From contig NZ_JANFQF010000009.1 of assembly GCF_024438035.1 (NCBI RefSeq), forward strand, positions 158,582 through 222,581: DNA of 64,000 nt. Reading direction: 5' to 3'. The stretch is from Rhodococcus tibetensis. Its GTDB lineage: Bacteria > Actinomycetota > Actinomycetes > Mycobacteriales > Mycobacteriaceae. The notes beneath the pieces are model-generated. The model worked only from the letters and a program-made list of their open reading frames with translations, made no database searches and had not been told where the DNA came from. Below are positions 9,643 to 18,211 of the stretch, piece after piece (the first letter of the stretch is position 1; the number at the start of each line of letters is the position of its first letter). The translations under genes and the position numbers were made by a program.

Positions 9643-10446
9643 TCAGAACGCGGGCCACGGGATCGGCCGGTGCCCGTTGGGACGTGGCATCACCGGGGCG
9701 TCGAGCAGGTCGACCGCCCGTTCGTACAGCGCCGCGACCTCGGCGGAGGTGATGTGCTCCGCGAGCTTCACGCCGAAGTCGCGCTCGAGCGCCGGAATCA
9801 ACTCGGCGATATCGACCACCAGGGCACCGGGCACCTGTGTCCCTGCCCACCCCCACAGCACTGTCCGCAGTTTGTTCTCTCTGTGCAGGCAGATTCCGTG
9901 GTCGACGCCGTACACGGAACCGTCGAGCCCTTCGAGCGCGTGACCACCTTTGCGGTCGGCGTTGTTGATGAGGATGTCGAGGACGGCCATGCGCTGCAGT
10001 CTGGGGTCGTCGGCGTGGATGAGGGCCACCGGCTCTCCATCCATGTCGCTGGCGCGCAGGATCTCGAACCACCCCTCCGGCACGGCACCGGGCGCGCAGA
10101 CGTCGACCAGGTCGAGTCCGCCGCCGTCGTCTCCGTGACGGTCAGCGGTGTCCACCCATTGCTGCACCATGCCCCGCCCGAAGGGACCGTCCCGGAGGAG
10201 GGTGCGGGGAATCACACCCCACCCGAGCTGTTCGGACACCAGGTACGACGCGTACTCCCGGCCGGCGAGGGTTCCGTCGGGGAAGTCCCACAGCGGCCGC
10301 TCCCCGCGAATCGGTTTGTACACGCACCGGACCGACGTCTCCCCGACGACCGCATCACAAACCAGCGTGGCGTTGCTGGCATGGGTGATCTGGCCGATGA
10401 GGGTCAGTTCGCCGAACTCCAGAGGGTCCGAATCCTCGGCGGGCAA
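9643..10446 (-). CDS. SCO1664 family protein with kinase-like fold (TIGR03843)
   Basis: Conserved actinobacterial protein of 267 residues, function not established. The sequence resembles phosphoinositide-3/4-kinase-type folds: an early VYKP lysine strand near residue 43, a catalytic-loop-like LDILINNADRKGGH, and a following VDHGICLH that looks like a metal-binding DxG equivalent. The start is TTG at 10446, supported by the GGAGGA-type ribosome site in the end of the upstream DUF3090 gene, whose stop is 3 bases away. The two genes are probably translationally coupled. Substrate unknown. Confidence 0.85.
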   Translation of the reverse strand: MPAEDSDPLEFGELTLIGQITHASNATLVCDAVVGETSVRCVYKPIRGERPLWDFPDGTLAGREYASYLVSEQLGWGVIPRTLLRDGPFGRGMVQQWVDTADRHGDDGGGLDLVDVCAPGAVPEGWFEILRASDMDGEPVALIHADDPRLQRMAVLDILINNADRKGGHALEGLDGSVYGVDHGICLHRENKLRTVLWGWAGTQVPGALVVDIAELIPALERDFGVKLAEHITSAEVAALYERAVDLLDAPVMPRPNGHRPIPWPAF

Positions 10447-10449
10447 CTG

Positions 10450-11043
10450 TCAGTCCTCCTCGTCCGTCTCCGGGGTGAGTCCGAAGCTGTGGCCGCGGCG
10501 GTACCCGTTGGTGCGGATGCAGATGTGCCCCTCAGGCATGAGCGGCTCTCCACACAGCGGGCACGGTGCCCGGCCGGCCGCGATAACTCGTTCGGATCGA
10601 AGCGAGAAGTCCCTGGCCTGCAAGGGTGTGAGGAAGACCCGTACGGCATCCGGTCCGTCGTCCGAGTCGTCGAGGACGACCGACTCGTCGAATTCCGTCT
10701 CGGTGACTGCCAGAAGCTCCACGACCACGGCCCCGGCGTCCGCGTCCCAGCCCAGGCCCATCGTCCCCACCCGGAATTCGGCGTCGATGGGGGTGACGAG
10801 CGGGCTCGCGTCGTCGAGTTCGTCGCCTTGCGGCGGAACTTCTGTACCGAACCGGCGGTGCACTTCCTCGAGGAGGAGTCCCATCCGATCGGCGAGCACC
10901 TGAACCTGCTGCTTCTCCAACAAAACGCTGACGACACGTGTCTCGTGAACCGCCTGGAGATAAAACGTCCTGTCGCCGGGCTCACCCACCGTTCCCGCAA
11001 TGAACCGGTCAGGAGTGCGGAATACGTGAATCGCGCGTGACAT
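10450..11043 (-). CDS. DUF3090 family protein (TIGR03847)
   Basis: A 197-residue conserved actinobacterial protein without known function. ATG at 11043 is preceded by a strong GGAGG. The N-terminus SRAIHVF and a central acidic strand region fit the family. The C-terminus has CPLCGEPL followed about 9 residues later by HICIR, a likely Cys2-His-Cys zinc site. It is read directly into the SCO1664-like gene, so the two probably form a pair. Confidence 0.88.
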   Translation of the reverse strand: MSRAIHVFRTPDRFIAGTVGEPGDRTFYLQAVHETRVVSVLLEKQQVQVLADRMGLLLEEVHRRFGTEVPPQGDELDDASPLVTPIDAEFRVGTMGLGWDADAGAVVVELLAVTETEFDESVVLDDSDDGPDAVRVFLTPLQARDFSLRSERVIAAGRAPCPLCGEPLMPEGHICIRTNGYRRGHSFGLTPETDEED

Positions 11044-11147
11044 TGCACCTCCTTCAGCTGGAGCCGGGCCCTTCTGCGGCGCTGCCCACTCGTTGATCCG
11101 TCTCGGACTCTTCCTAGCAGCGTGCCCCGTTCATTATCCGTCAATCG

Positions 11148-11846
11148 TTACAGGCGGACCTCCCCGCCGGGGACCGACCCCGAAACTTCGGCGGTGGCAC
11201 CGTCCCCCGACGCGGGTGATGTGTTGACCCCCGACAGGTCGTGGCCGGTGTCGTTCATCTTCAGCACGTACGGCCGGGTGGAGGTGTAACGGACGACGCT
11301 GATGGATGCGGGCTCGGCGACGATCCGCTGAAAGCCGTCGAGGTGCGAGCCGAGTGCATCGGCGAGCACCGCCTTGATGACGTCACCGTGCGAGCATGCC
11401 ACCCAGACCACGTCCCGGCCGTGCCGTTCCACGAGCCGCGCATCATGCTCCCGGATGGCTGCGACCGCCCGGGCCTGCACCTGCGCGAGGCCCTCACCGC
11501 CAGGAAACACCGCCGCAGAGGCGTGTTGCTGGACGACCTTCCACAGCGGCTCCTCCAGCAGAGCCTTCAGCTCACGGCCGGTCCAGTCGCCGTAGTCGAC
11601 CTCCACGAGCCGGTGTTCCACCACCGGGGTCAGTCCCCGCGCCCGCGCGAGCGGCTGCACCGTCTGCTCGCACCGCAACAGCGGCGAGTGCACGATCTCC
11701 TCGATCGCCACGTCCGCAAGCCGGGCGACGACTCCCTCCGCCTGTTCCCGGCCGTGGTCGTCGAGTTCGACTCCCGGGGACCGGCCGGCGAGCGTGCGTG
11801 CAGTGTTGGAGGTCGACCGCCCATGGCGCAGCAGCACAACTGTCAT
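11148..11846 (-). CDS. Histidine phosphatase family protein, MSMEG_4193-type phosphomutase (TIGR03848)
   Basis: Phosphoglycerate-mutase superfamily enzyme of 232 residues. LLRHGRS carries the nucleophile His at residue 8, and the second catalytic His is in WVACSHGDV. Substrate unknown; the family is regularly found with DUF3090 and SCO1664-type proteins, suggesting a shared pathway. The C-terminal 20 residues are a Gly/Ser-rich tail. ATG at 11846; about 100 bases separate it from the DUF3090 gene, so it may have its own promoter or be in the same transcript. Confidence 0.88.
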   Translation of the reverse strand: MTVVLLRHGRSTSNTARTLAGRSPGVELDDHGREQAEGVVARLADVAIEEIVHSPLLRCEQTVQPLARARGLTPVVEHRLVEVDYGDWTGRELKALLEEPLWKVVQQHASAAVFPGGEGLAQVQARAVAAIREHDARLVERHGRDVVWVACSHGDVIKAVLADALGSHLDGFQRIVAEPASISVVRYTSTRPYVLKMNDTGHDLSGVNTSPASGDGATAEVSGSVPGGEVRL

Positions 11847-11886
11847 TGGCCCAGCCTAGTGTCGCGCATGCGCCGACCGCCCGATC

Positions 11887-12720
11887 TCATGTTGCCGACA
11901 CGACGCCGGTTGCCAGGAGCGACAACACCACGGCGCCCAGGATGATGCGGTAGCCGACGAACCAGTACATCGAGTGGTCGACGACGAAGCGGAGCAGCCA
12001 CGCGATCGACGCATACCCGATAGCGAACGCGATCAGCGTCGCGACGAGCAACTGGGCACCACTCGCGTTGAGGCCTTCGCCCGAGGGTTCGAACGCGTCG
12101 GGGAGGCTGAAAAGACCCGACGCGACGACGGCCGGAATAGCGAGGAGGAACGAATACCGGGCCGCGGCCTCGCGGGTCAGTCCGAGAAACAAGCCCGCGC
12201 TGATCGTGCCGCCGGACCGCGACACGCCGGGAATCAGGGCCAGGGCTTGAGCCGTACCCATGATGATCCCGTCCTTGGCGCGCAGATCCTCGATCGGACG
12301 AACCTTGCGCCCGTAGTACTCCGCTGCCGCGATGACGAGTGCGAAAACGATCAACATGGTGGCGATCAACCAGAGATTGCGTGCCCCCGTGCGGATCTGA
12401 TCCTTGAAGAGAAAGCCGAGGATTCCTACCGGGAGGGTGCCGATGATGACGTACCAGCCCATCCGGTAGTCGAGGTCACCTCGATGTTCGGGGTGCAGCA
12501 GTCCACGGAACCACGCAACGATGATCCGTCCGATGTCGCGGGCGAAGTAGATGAGAACGGCGGCTTCGGTGCCGAGCTGGGTGACGGCGGTGAAGGAGGC
12601 ACCCGCGTCGTCACCGAAGAAGACCTCGGACACGATTCGCAGGTGACCGGACGAGGAGATAGGCAGAAACTCCGTCAAGCCCTGGACGACTCCGAGGACG
12701 ATCGCCTGGAGCCACGACAT
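11887..12720 (-). CDS. uppP: Undecaprenyl-diphosphatase
   Basis: Integral membrane enzyme that dephosphorylates undecaprenyl pyrophosphate, recycling the lipid carrier for cell-wall synthesis (BacA family, linked to bacitracin tolerance). 277 residues with several membrane segments. Both family motifs are present: [11 protein letters not shown] near the N-terminus and PGVSRSG in the middle. The frame opens further upstream to 12798, but GGGGGAGG ends 3 bases before the ATG at 12720 and gives the usual family length, so I chose that start. Gene order next to the phosphomutase is that of mycobacteria. Confidence 0.94.
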   Translation of the reverse strand: MSWLQAIVLGVVQGLTEFLPISSSGHLRIVSEVFFGDDAGASFTAVTQLGTEAAVLIYFARDIGRIIVAWFRGLLHPEHRGDLDYRMGWYVIIGTLPVGILGFLFKDQIRTGARNLWLIATMLIVFALVIAAAEYYGRKVRPIEDLRAKDGIIMGTAQALALIPGVSRSGGTISAGLFLGLTREAAARYSFLLAIPAVVASGLFSLPDAFEPSGEGLNASGAQLLVATLIAFAIGYASIAWLLRFVVDHSMYWFVGYRIILGAVVLSLLATGVVSAT

Positions 12721-12973
12721 CGCCTCCCCCATCACTGACCTGTCCCGAGGTGCAGGGCCCCGGCCCGCGTGGCCTCGAATCTGCTGTTCGGACGCCAATT
12801 TCCCATGTCGCGTTCGTCATTCACCGGCGCCACGGTACCGGGAGGCCCCGCCCGCGGCAGAATCCGGCGTGGCAGGGCGGCCTGTTCCGCGCGACACCAT
12901 TACGCTGCTCCTGTGGTGGCCCGTCCCGGGTGGCAGTGGCACTCCGGGGAAACAGCACGAGACGCAGGCGGTT

Positions 12974-13903
12974 ATGGAACAGAGATCGGTCGGAGCAAGT
13001 GGTCTACGGGTGTCACGCCTCGGCCTGGGAACGCTCACGTGGGGACGCGACACCGACGGCGACGAAGCCGCCGCGCAGATCGCGGCCTTCGTCGATGCGG
13101 GAGGCACCCTTGTCGATACCTCGCCTGCCTACGGCGACGGTGCGGCGCAGCGCATCCTGGCGGAGTTGCTCGACGACGTGGTGCCGAGAACCGAACTCGT
13201 CCTGAGTTCGAGTTCCGGCATCAACCCGCACGGTCCCTCGCGCATCGACTGCTCGCGCCGAGGACTGCTCGCGCAACTCGACGCCACGCTGCGCGAACTC
13301 GGAACCGACTATCTCGACATGTGGCAGGTTGCCACCTGGGATCCGTTCACCCCGGTCGACGAGGTGGCCGCGACACTGGATTTCGCGGTGTCGAGTGGCC
13401 GCGTCCGCTATGTCGGCGCCCGCGGCTACCTCGGGTGGCAGCTGGCCACCGCTGCGGGCGCATCCCGCGGTACCACCCTGGTTGCGACGCAGGTGGAGTA
13501 CTCGCTGCTCGCGCGCGGGGTCGAGGAGGAAATCATTCCTGCCGCCGCGCATCACGGGATCGGGGTGTTCGCGGCGGTGCCGCTTGCGGGCGGCGTCTTG
13601 ACCGGCAAATACCGGAACGGGATTCCCGTCGACTCCCGTGGTGCCGACGACGCGCACTCGCAGGACGTGCAGAATTACCTCACCGACTCCTCGGTCGGCG
13701 TAGTCGATGCGGTCGTCACCGCCGCGGACGGGCTCGGAACCTCCCCGCTGGCGGTCGCGCTCGCGTGGGCACGGGACCGCCCCGGTGTCGCAAGCGCGGT
13801 GGTCGGTGCCCGGGACATCGCCCAGTTGACCGGTGTACTCGTCGCCGAGGAACTCGAGTTGCCGCCCGCGATCTCCGCGGCCCTCGACGACGTCAGCGCC
13901 TGA
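12974..13903 (+). CDS. Aldo/keto reductase family protein with altered catalytic tetrad
   Basis: A 309-residue TIM-barrel protein of the aldo/keto reductase family, divergent from uppP. The N-terminus (VGASGLRVSRLGLGT) and the C-terminal cofactor loop (SAVVGARDIAQL) are classical. Asp48 and Tyr53 of the tetrad are in place (VDTSPAYGDG). The usual lysine strand reads LVLSSSSG, so Ser80 replaces Lys, and the usual YLH reads QVATWDP, so Ala120 replaces the His. It may be a non-catalytic or strongly altered member. ATG at 12974 chosen because homology starts there; the frame runs upstream to 12869 without family similarity. Confidence 0.85.
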   Translation: MEQRSVGASGLRVSRLGLGTLTWGRDTDGDEAAAQIAAFVDAGGTLVDTSPAYGDGAAQRILAELLDDVVPRTELVLSSSSGINPHGPSRIDCSRRGLLAQLDATLRELGTDYLDMWQVATWDPFTPVDEVAATLDFAVSSGRVRYVGARGYLGWQLATAAGASRGTTLVATQVEYSLLARGVEEEIIPAAAHHGIGVFAAVPLAGGVLTGKYRNGIPVDSRGADDAHSQDVQNYLTDSSVGVVDAVVTAADGLGTSPLAVALAWARDRPGVASAVVGARDIAQLTGVLVAEELELPPAISAALDDVSA

Positions 13904-13943
13904 CGGCCGGTGAGGGCGCTCACCGCACGAAGGCAGCGGCAAA

Positions 13944-13962
13944 CCAGGGCAGGCTAACCTGG
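13944..13962 (+). promoter_or_regulatory. Probable IdeR/DtxR iron box upstream of the heme operon
   Basis: The 19 bases ccagggcaggctaacctgg match 13 of 19 positions of the IdeR/DtxR consensus (TTAGGTTAGGCTAACCTAA), including the whole core AGGCTAACCT. The site ends about 39 bases before the heme oxygenase start, so iron-loaded repressor there would block transcription. Iron control of the operon is inferred. Confidence 0.65.
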
Positions 13963-14001
13963 TGCTCAACCGTCGATGTCGTTAGATCTGCAGGAGAGCC
14001 C

Positions 14002-14688
14002 ATGACCACGCTGAACGAGGCCGACGCGGCCGATCGCCGAGCGGTCGGTTTCGCCGAGCGCATCAAGGACGGCACGGACGCCGCTCACCGCGAGACCGAA
14101 CAGTCCCGATTCGTCGGAGCGTTGCTCGCCGGCGAGCTGACCCCCGACGGCTACGCCGAGCTGCTCGCCCAGACCTATCTCGTCTACCGCGAACTGGAAG
14201 ACGCCGGACGCACCCACGCGGATGATCCGGTGGCCTCACCGTTCCTGTCCACGAAGCTGATCCGCGTTCCCGCCTTGGAAGCGGACCTGGCTTACCTGCG
14301 CGGCTCACACTGGCGCGACACCGTCTCCGCGCTGCCCGCCACCACCCGATACCTCGAGCGGTTGCGCGATGTGGCGTACGAGTGGCCCGCCGGTTTTGTT
14401 GCGCACCACTATATTCGGTATTTGGGCGACCTGTCGGGTGGTCAGATCATTCGCCGGATGCTCGAACGAGCGTACGGATACACCGAGGACGGTTTGCGGT
14501 TCTACATCTTCGACGAGATCCCGAAACCGAAAGTGTTCAAGGATGAGTACCGCGCGAAACTCGACGCCGCCCCGTTGTCGGCGGCCGATCAGCAGCGGGT
14601 GATCGACGAGGTGAACCTCGCGTATCGACTCAACGGTGCTCTGTTCGCCGATCTCGAGGCCGACATCGACAGCTACCTCGCGCGGTGA
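14002..14688 (+). CDS. hmuO: Biliverdin-producing heme oxygenase
   Basis: Opens the heme ring, releasing iron, CO and biliverdin. 228 residues, the usual bacterial HmuO length. The proximal ligand is His29 in GTDAAHRETEQS, and the distal helix motif YLGDLSGGQI is intact. The ATG has CAGGAGAG 5 bases upstream. The frame extends far upstream (to 12769), but that region is antisense or out of frame to the reductase gene. It overlaps hmuT by 4 bases, so uptake and breakdown of heme are co-expressed. Confidence 0.94.
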   Translation: MTTLNEADAADRRAVGFAERIKDGTDAAHRETEQSRFVGALLAGELTPDGYAELLAQTYLVYRELEDAGRTHADDPVASPFLSTKLIRVPALEADLAYLRGSHWRDTVSALPATTRYLERLRDVAYEWPAGFVAHHYIRYLGDLSGGQIIRRMLERAYGYTEDGLRFYIFDEIPKPKVFKDEYRAKLDAAPLSAADQQRVIDEVNLAYRLNGALFADLEADIDSYLAR

Positions 14689-15725
14689 GGCGGGTGTTTC
14701 GCGGGCGCACTCATCGATCGCTTCTCGCCGTTGTAACAATCTTGCTCGTCGCCGCGGTCGGTGCTTCCGCATGCACGTCCCCCACCGGTGACGGCGGGGC
14801 TGGCGCCGGCGGTGCATCGACCGCGGTGCTGGACAATCTCGATCCGCACACGGTCGCCTCGACGGCCGCACCGGTGCTGCCGGTCACGGTCCGCAGCTTC
14901 GACGGCGTTGACGTCACGATCGACGACGTGAGCCGGATCGTGACCGCAGATCGATACGGCACCCTGACAGAGACGGTCTTCGCTCTCGGGCTCGGCGACA
15001 ACGTGGTCGGCCGCGACATCGCCGCCGAGTTTCCCGCCGCAGCCGATGTACCGGTCGTGACGCCGGGCGGCCAGTCACTCAGCGCCGAGGCGATTCTCGA
15101 TCTCGCGCCGACGGTCATACTCACCGACACCAGCATCGGACCGAAATCCGTTCAAGATCAATTAAGGGCGGCGGGCGTTCCGGTGGTCTACTTCGACCCG
15201 ACTCGCACCCTCGACGGTGTCTCCCCGCAGATCATCGCAGTGGCGAACGCTCTCGGGGTGCCCGAGCGCGGAAGCGAACTCGCTGCCCGCACCGACGACG
15301 AGATCGCCGCGGCGCGCGGCCGGGCTCCCGAAGGCGAGGATCCCCTGAAGATCGCGTTCCTCTATCTGCGCGGCACCGCGATCACCATGATCGGCGGGCG
15401 GGGGTCCGGAGCCGACTCGTTGATCGAGGCTCTCGGAGCCGTCGACGCAGGCACGGCTTCCGGCATCACCCAGCAGTTCGCGCCCATCACCAGCGAGGCC
15501 ATCATCGCGGCCGCACCCGATGTGATCCTGATGATGACGGGTGGCCTCGAATCGATCGGGGGGATCGACGGACTGGCGAAAGTTCCTGGTGTCGCGCAGA
15601 CGCCGGCAGGGAAGAACCAGCGAGTCGTCGACATGGAGGACGGGGTGCTCCTCAGCTTCGGACCCAACACCGGTCGTGTGCTGGACGCCTTGGCAGACGC
15701 CGTCTATCAGCCGGCCGATCGATGA
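14685..15725 (+). CDS. hmuT: Hemin ABC transporter substrate-binding lipoprotein
   Basis: Periplasmic-type heme receptor anchored as a lipoprotein. GTG start inside the heme oxygenase stop (GTGA). The signal peptide ends in VGASAC with the lipidated Cys at residue 30. The mature part is a two-lobe cluster-A binding protein (VVGRDIAAEFP, then SAEAILDLAPTVILTD and PDVILMMTGG). It passes hemin to HmuUV; coupling to hmuU is by a 4-base ATGA overlap. Specificity for heme rather than a siderophore is inferred from the adjoining heme oxygenase. Confidence 0.9.
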   Translation: MRRVFRGRTHRSLLAVVTILLVAAVGASACTSPTGDGGAGAGGASTAVLDNLDPHTVASTAAPVLPVTVRSFDGVDVTIDDVSRIVTADRYGTLTETVFALGLGDNVVGRDIAAEFPAAADVPVVTPGGQSLSAEAILDLAPTVILTDTSIGPKSVQDQLRAAGVPVVYFDPTRTLDGVSPQIIAVANALGVPERGSELAARTDDEIAAARGRAPEGEDPLKIAFLYLRGTAITMIGGRGSGADSLIEALGAVDAGTASGITQQFAPITSEAIIAAAPDVILMMTGGLESIGGIDGLAKVPGVAQTPAGKNQRVVDMEDGVLLSFGPNTGRVLDALADAVYQPADR

Positions 15726-16792
15726 GTAGCGGCACCCTCGCACCCCCTGAGCCTTCTTCTCGTACACGCACCGGCATCGTCCTGGCCGGGCTGCTGATCG
15801 CTCTCGCGGTGGCGGCGGTGTCCTCCGCGTGCATCGGCCAGGTACCGACCGGCCCTGGTGAGGTGCTCGGCAGCATCCTTCACCGCGTAGGACTCGACGT
15901 CGGCCCGATGCCTGCCCATCCCAGCGGCGAGGTGACGCTGTGGGAGGTCCGTTTCCCCCGGGTCGTCCTCGCAATTCTCGTCGGCGCTGCACTCGGTTGC
16001 GCCGGTGCTCTACTGCAAGGCGTTTTCGCCAACCCCCTGGCCGAGCCTGGCGTCATCGGGGTCTCCGCCGGGGCAGCCGTCGGTGCGAGTGCCGCCATCG
16101 TCGTCGGCGGGGCGTTCGCCGCCGGGTGGACCGTTGCCGCGGCCGCGTTCGTCGCCGGCCTGGTCACGACCGTCGCCGTGTACGTCCTCGCCCGCCACGA
16201 CGGTCGCACCGAGGTGGTCACCCTGGTACTCACCGGAGTCGCGGTCAATGCGTTCGCGGGCGGACTGATCGCGTTCTTCACCTTCATCGCGTCGCCGACC
16301 GCCCGTGATCAGATCGTCTTCTGGCAACTGGGCAGCCTCAACGGCGCCACGTGGAGTGCGGTCGCGGTAGTCGCGCCGATGACCGTCGCCGGTATCGCCG
16401 CCACCATGGTGATCGCGGCGAAGTTGGACCTGCTCTCGCTCGGCGAGAGCGCAGCGCGACATCTCGGACTCGACGTCGAGCGTCTGCGCCTGATCGCCGT
16501 CATCATCGTCGCCCTGCTGGTGTCGTCGAGCGTGGCCTTCACCGGAATCATTCTGTTCGTCGGCCTGGTGGTCCCCCATCTCATGCGCATCGCCGTGGGA
16601 CCGGGCCACCGCGTGCTCGTTCCGGCAAGCGCGCTGTGCGGCTCGCTGGTGCTCCTCCTCGCCGACCTGGGCGCCCGGTCACTGGTAGCCAACGCGGACC
16701 TCCCCCTCGGCATGCTGACGGCGCTGGTCGGTGGACCGTTCTTCTTCTGGCTACTCCGCCGCACCCGGGCCAGCCAGGGCGGTTGGGCATGA
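15722..16792 (+). CDS. hmuU: Hemin ABC transporter permease (FecCD family)
   Basis: Membrane channel of the heme importer, 356 residues with about ten hydrophobic segments. FecCD hallmarks: a GAALGCAGALLQGVFANPLAEPG loop region near residues 85-107 and FVGLVVPHLMR near residue 280, the ATPase-contacting part. It overlaps hmuT and hmuV by 4 bases on each side, so the transporter is made as a coupled unit. Confidence 0.93.
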   Translation: MSSGTLAPPEPSSRTRTGIVLAGLLIALAVAAVSSACIGQVPTGPGEVLGSILHRVGLDVGPMPAHPSGEVTLWEVRFPRVVLAILVGAALGCAGALLQGVFANPLAEPGVIGVSAGAAVGASAAIVVGGAFAAGWTVAAAAFVAGLVTTVAVYVLARHDGRTEVVTLVLTGVAVNAFAGGLIAFFTFIASPTARDQIVFWQLGSLNGATWSAVAVVAPMTVAGIAATMVIAAKLDLLSLGESAARHLGLDVERLRLIAVIIVALLVSSSVAFTGIILFVGLVVPHLMRIAVGPGHRVLVPASALCGSLVLLLADLGARSLVANADLPLGMLTALVGGPFFFWLLRRTRASQGGWA

Positions 16793-17661
16793 GGCCCAGC
16801 CGCCTGCGGACGAGGGTCCGAGAAGTCCTCGCGCAGAACTTCCTGCGCCGAACCGATTCGGTTCCGCCGCGGCGGCCCGCAGGCGCGGTGACGCTGCGCG
16901 CCGTAGACATCGACGTGCTCCGCGGAGGCCGACCCGTACTGGGCAAGGTCTCGGTGGAGGTGCGCGTCGGCGAAGTTCTCGTTCTTGTCGGACCCAACGG
17001 GGCCGGCAAATCCACGCTCCTGGCGGCGATGTCGGGTGACCAGAGCGTGCAGTCGGGCAGCGTGCACCTCGACGACCGGGAAGTCGCCGCGTGGACACCC
17101 CTCGAGATGGCCCAGCGTCGCGCCGTCCTCCCCCAGCAGAACACGGTGGGATTCTCGTTCACCGCACGCCAAGTCATCACGATGGGCCGGTCCCCGTGGG
17201 CCAGAACCTCGCGGGCGGACGAGGACGGCAGCGCAGTGGCCGAGGCGATGAGAATCTGCGACGTCGAAGCGTTCGCCGATCGACCTTTCACCGCTCTCTC
17301 CGGCGGTGAGCGCGCCCGCGTCGCGCTGGCGCGCGTGCTAGCTCAGCGCACCGAGACGATCCTGCTCGACGAACCGACCGCAGCGCTCGACCTCGGGCAC
17401 CAGGAGACGGTGATGCGGCTCGCGCGCGACCGTGCCCGCGACGGCAACGCGGTGGTGGTGGTACTCCACGATCTTGCGCTCGCCGCCGCCTACGCCGACC
17501 GGATCGTCGTTCTCGAAGCCGGCCGTGTCGCCGCCGACGGACCGCCCGGGAAGGTGCTGTCCCCGGAGCTGCTCACGCGCGTCTACGGGCACCCGGTCGA
17601 GGTCTTCGCACATCCGCTGACCGGCGCGCCCCTCGTACTTCCTCGACGTGACCGCCGATAG
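16789..17661 (+). CDS. hmuV: Hemin ABC transporter ATP-binding protein
   Basis: Energises HmuTU. 290 residues; Walker A GPNGAGKST, Q-loop in VLPQQNTVGF, signature LSGGERARVALAR, Walker B ILLDEPTAALD, and the switch His in VVLHDLALAA. The ATG at 16789 overlaps the hmuU stop; the frame continues upstream to 16351 inside hmuU and is not coding there. There is an N-terminal extension of about 45 residues before the ABC fold, including an Arg-rich stretch. Last gene of the heme operon; the next gene converges 15 bases away. Confidence 0.93.
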   Translation: MRPSRLRTRVREVLAQNFLRRTDSVPPRRPAGAVTLRAVDIDVLRGGRPVLGKVSVEVRVGEVLVLVGPNGAGKSTLLAAMSGDQSVQSGSVHLDDREVAAWTPLEMAQRRAVLPQQNTVGFSFTARQVITMGRSPWARTSRADEDGSAVAEAMRICDVEAFADRPFTALSGGERARVALARVLAQRTETILLDEPTAALDLGHQETVMRLARDRARDGNAVVVVLHDLALAAAYADRIVVLEAGRVAADGPPGKVLSPELLTRVYGHPVEVFAHPLTGAPLVLPRRDRR

Positions 17662-17676
17662 GGCAGGGTGGCGCTG

Positions 17677-18030
17677 TCACAGTCCGTCGATGACGGCGCC
17701 GAGGCGGCTCAGTACGGCGCGCACAGTCCGTCCGTCTTCCTGTCCGACGACGACCGAATCGGGGGTGGATACCGCATCCCGCACCACCGCGACGATGGAG
17801 CGTTCGTCGGTCAGGTCGATCTCGCGAATCGAGCGACGGGCCGTCGCGATGATGTCGTCCGGTGCCGGCACATCCGTCTCGGCATCCGCCCGGTAGACCT
17901 CGACGAAGAGGGTGCTCTTCCGCACGCGGAAGGCGTACGAGTTTCCCTCAGCGGTACGGCCGAAACCGTGTGCGTGCGGGCCGACCGAGACGTCTTCGAC
18001 GGTGAACGTCGGTGTTTCGGGTGGTTCCAC
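17677..18030 (-). CDS. Conserved hypothetical protein (Rv2137c-like)
   Basis: Short actinobacterial protein of 117 residues with no recognised domain. It sits where M. tuberculosis has Rv2137c, beside the lipoprotein gene. The GTG at 18030 has GAGGAG 6 bases upstream and is preferred over an ORF start at 18123. It looks like a soluble alpha/beta protein: basic middle (FRVRKSTLFVEVYR) and a regular helix near IATARRSIREID. Divergent from the lipoprotein gene. Confidence 0.7.
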   Translation of the reverse strand: MEPPETPTFTVEDVSVGPHAHGFGRTAEGNSYAFRVRKSTLFVEVYRADAETDVPAPDDIIATARRSIREIDLTDERSIVAVVRDAVSTPDSVVVGQEDGRTVRAVLSRLGAVIDGL

Positions 18031-18211
18031 GGTGTTCTCCTCGATGACCTCGTCCAGTTGTCGGGGAACAGCCGGGCGTGGGGTCGATCGTCCTACGGTA
18101 TCGCCTCGCGACGCGCTCGGCACCGACCGCTTTGCCCGGTGTTTCGCGAATCAGGGATGCTGGTGGACAGTTGTGCAGGTACGAACAGATGAGAAACCCG
18201 AGGAGCAGCGC

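Noticed and set aside
12769..14688. 639-residue open frame reading into the heme oxygenase
   Set aside because: The first two thirds lack family similarity and overlap the reductase gene in another frame; real coding begins at the ATG at 14002.
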